A DNA stretch of 64,000 bases, taken from the NCBI GenBank assembly GCA_009918675.1, contig RGDM01000012.1:17481-81480 (forward strand), read 5' to 3'. The position numbers and the translations under genes were made by a program. Every line of letters begins with the position of its first letter. Position 1 is the first letter of the stretch. The notes under the pieces were generated by a model. It had not been told where the DNA came from. It saw nothing but the letters and a program-made list of their open reading frames with translations, and did no database searches. Source of the DNA: a bacterium (GTDB lineage Bacteria; Bdellovibrionota_B; Oligoflexia; Silvanigrellales; Silvanigrellaceae). Below, in pieces: positions 62,605 through 64,000 of the stretch.

Positions 62605-62910
62605 TCAGTCTTCGTCGTGGAGCCAATAATCGGCCGAGGTTGCAAACACGCTGCCGAGCTTGCGTGCAAGTTCAGGAGTCATCCGCTGCCCACCCCGCAC
62701 CAAAGCATTCGCTTCTGCGGCCGGCACGCCAATTTTTTCGGCCAAGTCGCGCGGTGTCCAACCTCGTCCCTCAAGCTCGCGCTGAAGCTTGGTTCTGCGC
62801 CCAGAGGAAGACAACGAGCGCAGCGCAGACGGACCAGAGTTTGCTTCCGGCGGACGCTTCCCCCTGTTTTCATCAAGAAAAATATCCTTGAAATCGCGTT
62901 CCTTGCTCAT
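62605..62910 (-). CDS. HigA-like XRE-family regulator without adjacent toxin (101 aa)
   Basis: The C-terminal 55 residues fit a helix-turn-helix of the HigA antitoxin group: Pro-Arg-Asp-Leu-Ala-Glu-Lys-Ile-Gly-Val, then Ala-Arg-Lys-Leu-Gly-Ser-Val-Phe-Ala-Thr-Ser-Ala-Asp-Tyr-Trp. The first 40 residues are polar and likely disordered. AGGGG precedes the ATG. No HigB-like toxin gene adjoins it; the flanking genes are chorismate mutase (convergent) and the rhomboid protein (divergent). Confidence 0.8.
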   Translation of the reverse strand: MSKERDFKDIFLDENRGKRPPEANSGPSALRSLSSSGRRTKLQRELEGRGWTPRDLAEKIGVPAAEANALVRGGQRMTPELARKLGSVFATSADYWLHDED

Positions 62911-62954
62911 CTACCCCTGCCCCAACAAACTCAATTCAGAAAAGTTAGTACAGC

Positions 62955-63575
62955 GTGAACGCATTTTCAACAAGCGACACCCACCTCGTGCGCAGATTTT
63001 TCGCTGGGCTGCCTTGGTTGACTATCACACTTGTTCTTCTCCAGTGCGCTGCTTTTATTTGGCTGGAAACCGGCAACGATTCTTCGTTTTTTTCATTGCA
63101 GGCTGGCGAGCAAGGCGTGAAACAGTGGCTTGCATTTAATGTGCAGCAGCCCGAGAAACACGCGGGCCTTGCGGTGCTGACTTCGTTTTTTGCACACCTC
63201 GGGCCCACTCACTTCTTTTCAAACCTGCCTTGGCTGATCCTCTTTGCACCACGCCTTGAGCGCAGCGCGGGGCGCATATTCACGGCCCTTCTCCTGACAC
63301 TTGGGCATATCACTGCACTGAGCGGCGCATGGCTCGCCTTTCATTTTTTTAATCAACCCGCACTTGTGATTGGAATGAGTGGAGGGGTTTTGGCGATTTC
63401 TTTTGCGTCGCTCATGCTCTCGCACGCACGCCTTGCGCTGGTTTGTTTTTTTGCCTTGGCGGTGTTTTTTGGCTGGAGCGGGGTTGAGCCGCTGCTTGTT
63501 CACAGCGCTCCAATGATCCTTGGACTCGTCAGCGGATTCGTTCTGCAAGCGCGAGGACGCAGAAGCGGCTTATAA
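62955..63575 (+). CDS. Rhomboid-family intramembrane serine protease
   Basis: A 206-residue membrane protein with about six segments. The catalytic Ser is in Ile-Gly-Met-Ser-Gly-Gly (GxSG), the His in Val-His-Ser-Ala-Pro-Met with Gly-x-x-x-Gly after it, and His-Phe-Phe-Ser-Asn matches the HxxxN of rhomboids. Its small size resembles rhombosortases, which process proteins with a C-terminal GlyGly tag, but no such substrate is visible here. The GTG start has only a weak ribosome binding site. Confidence 0.8.
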   Translation: MNAFSTSDTHLVRRFFAGLPWLTITLVLLQCAAFIWLETGNDSSFFSLQAGEQGVKQWLAFNVQQPEKHAGLAVLTSFFAHLGPTHFFSNLPWLILFAPRLERSAGRIFTALLLTLGHITALSGAWLAFHFFNQPALVIGMSGGVLAISFASLMLSHARLALVCFFALAVFFGWSGVEPLLVHSAPMILGLVSGFVLQARGRRSGL

Positions 63576-63767
63576 GCTCCAAGACATCTCAACCATTTCA
63601 AATGAACATTTGCTTAAACTGCACAATGGACATCAAATCATCATAACGAAGCACATTATCCATTATTCAGGATATCAAACACAGCTATTTCCAAAAGACT
63701 GAAAATTTCTAAAAAAACGCATTGATCGCGTCGAGTCACCTCTCTGACTTGTTTTACGAGGTGCGCG
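63576..63767. other. Intergenic region before the last gene
   Basis: 192 AT-rich bases between the rhomboid gene and the last gene. I see no clear terminator, repeat or promoter with both hexamers. Confidence 0.5.
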
Positions 63768-64000
63768 ATGAAAGCTGGAAAAAATATATTATCCGTTATT
63801 GCTGCTCTGGCCGTTTTCGAAATGAGTCACATCCAGATTGCATATGCTCAAGAACCAGAACCGGAGTCGACACAGGAAAAAAGTTCGCCGTCGGCTGAAC
63901 AAAAAACTGGGGATACAGCAGAACAGGGCGCAGCAGAGAAAAAAGACACATCTGAAGCGTTAGTTGAAAAGCAAAGCGGTTGCAAAATAACAATTCAAGG
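63768..64000 (+). CDS. Secreted acidic protein, C-terminus outside the window
   Basis: From the ATG at 63768 (GAGGTG just upstream) the frame is open to the window end, giving 77 residues. A signal peptide ends in Ala-Tyr-Ala with Gln-Glu-Pro-Glu-Pro-Glu following. The mature part starts as a Glu/Gln/Ser/Lys-rich linker, then Ser-Gly-Cys-Lys-Ile-Thr-Ile begins what may be a folded domain. It is likely an exported protein with an N-terminal tether; the family cannot be judged from this part. Confidence 0.75.
   Translation, partial: MKAGKNILSVIAALAVFEMSHIQIAYAQEPEPESTQEKSSPSAEQKTGDTAEQGAAEKKDTSEALVEKQSGCKITIQ

Noticed and set aside
1..64000. CRISPR arrays, insertion sequences, phage genes or rRNA
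   Set aside because: Reading through the window I found no regularly spaced repeats, transposase or integrase motifs, terminal inverted repeats or rRNA segments.

Overview
The window is dense chromosomal DNA (about 50% G+C, no intergenic stretch above 300 bases) from a Gram-negative bacterium. The evidence for this is an outer membrane (TonB-dependent receptor, beta-barrels, many lipoproteins), Hanks-type Ser/Thr kinase signalling with a PEGA tail, an FHA-GGDEF protein of the type known from Bdellovibrio, an AddAB-type recombination system and a MutL of the endonuclease type. The combination points to the former deltaproteobacteria (Bdellovibrionota or Myxococcota relatives). I cannot place it more precisely from this sequence. 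I see no mobile element, prophage or CRISPR array.

Layout. 1-4.7 kb (minus strand): two lipoproteins, an EamA transporter, a phosphomannose-isomerase-like cupin protein, mutM and a cyclic-nucleotide-binding protein, closely spaced. 4.8-6.5 kb: small unknown genes around hisIE. 6.4-16.3 kb (minus): a run that may be one long transcription unit: two half ABC transporters of the eukaryotic MRP/ABCC type, serA, an FHA-GGDEF diguanylate cyclase, a lipoprotein, a Ser/Thr kinase whose ribosome binding site lies in a long hairpin, and an SCP2-like protein. 16.3-19.5 kb: an unknown protein with an HEAAH motif, tRNA-Val(CAC), a membrane-anchored DsbA-like thioredoxin and a small outer-membrane protein. 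19.7-28.9 kb: nadD, a TonB / TonB-receptor / lipoprotein / PfkB-kinase operon, a small secreted protein, nagZ and glpK. 29-31 kb: khpA and an odd protein joining half of a siroheme reductase to a long acidic linker. 31-39 kb: an envelope block with MscS channel, DedA, two outer-membrane proteins, a DUF218 protein and a large anchored protein. 39-50 kb: gltX, an M16 peptidase, an animal-type alpha-amylase lipoprotein, miaA, mutL and fadD. 50-64 kb: addB-addA-like genes, an SGNH-like secreted protein followed out of frame by a trypsin-like domain, a U32 peptidase, chorismate mutase, a lone HigA-like regulator, a rhomboid protease and the start of a secreted acidic protein.

How it fits together. 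Most of the window is housekeeping: tRNA charging and modification, DNA repair, NAD, serine, histidine and aromatic amino-acid synthesis. The accessory signal is in the cell envelope and in signalling. The points most worth following are the kinase gene with its sequestered ribosome binding site beside an FHA-GGDEF protein that carries a phospho-threonine-like tail; the siroheme half-repeat fusion; the CTT TGA junction between the SGNH-like and trypsin-like open reading frames; the Ser-to-Asp change in that trypsin-like domain; and the amylase that appears to have lost a chloride ligand.
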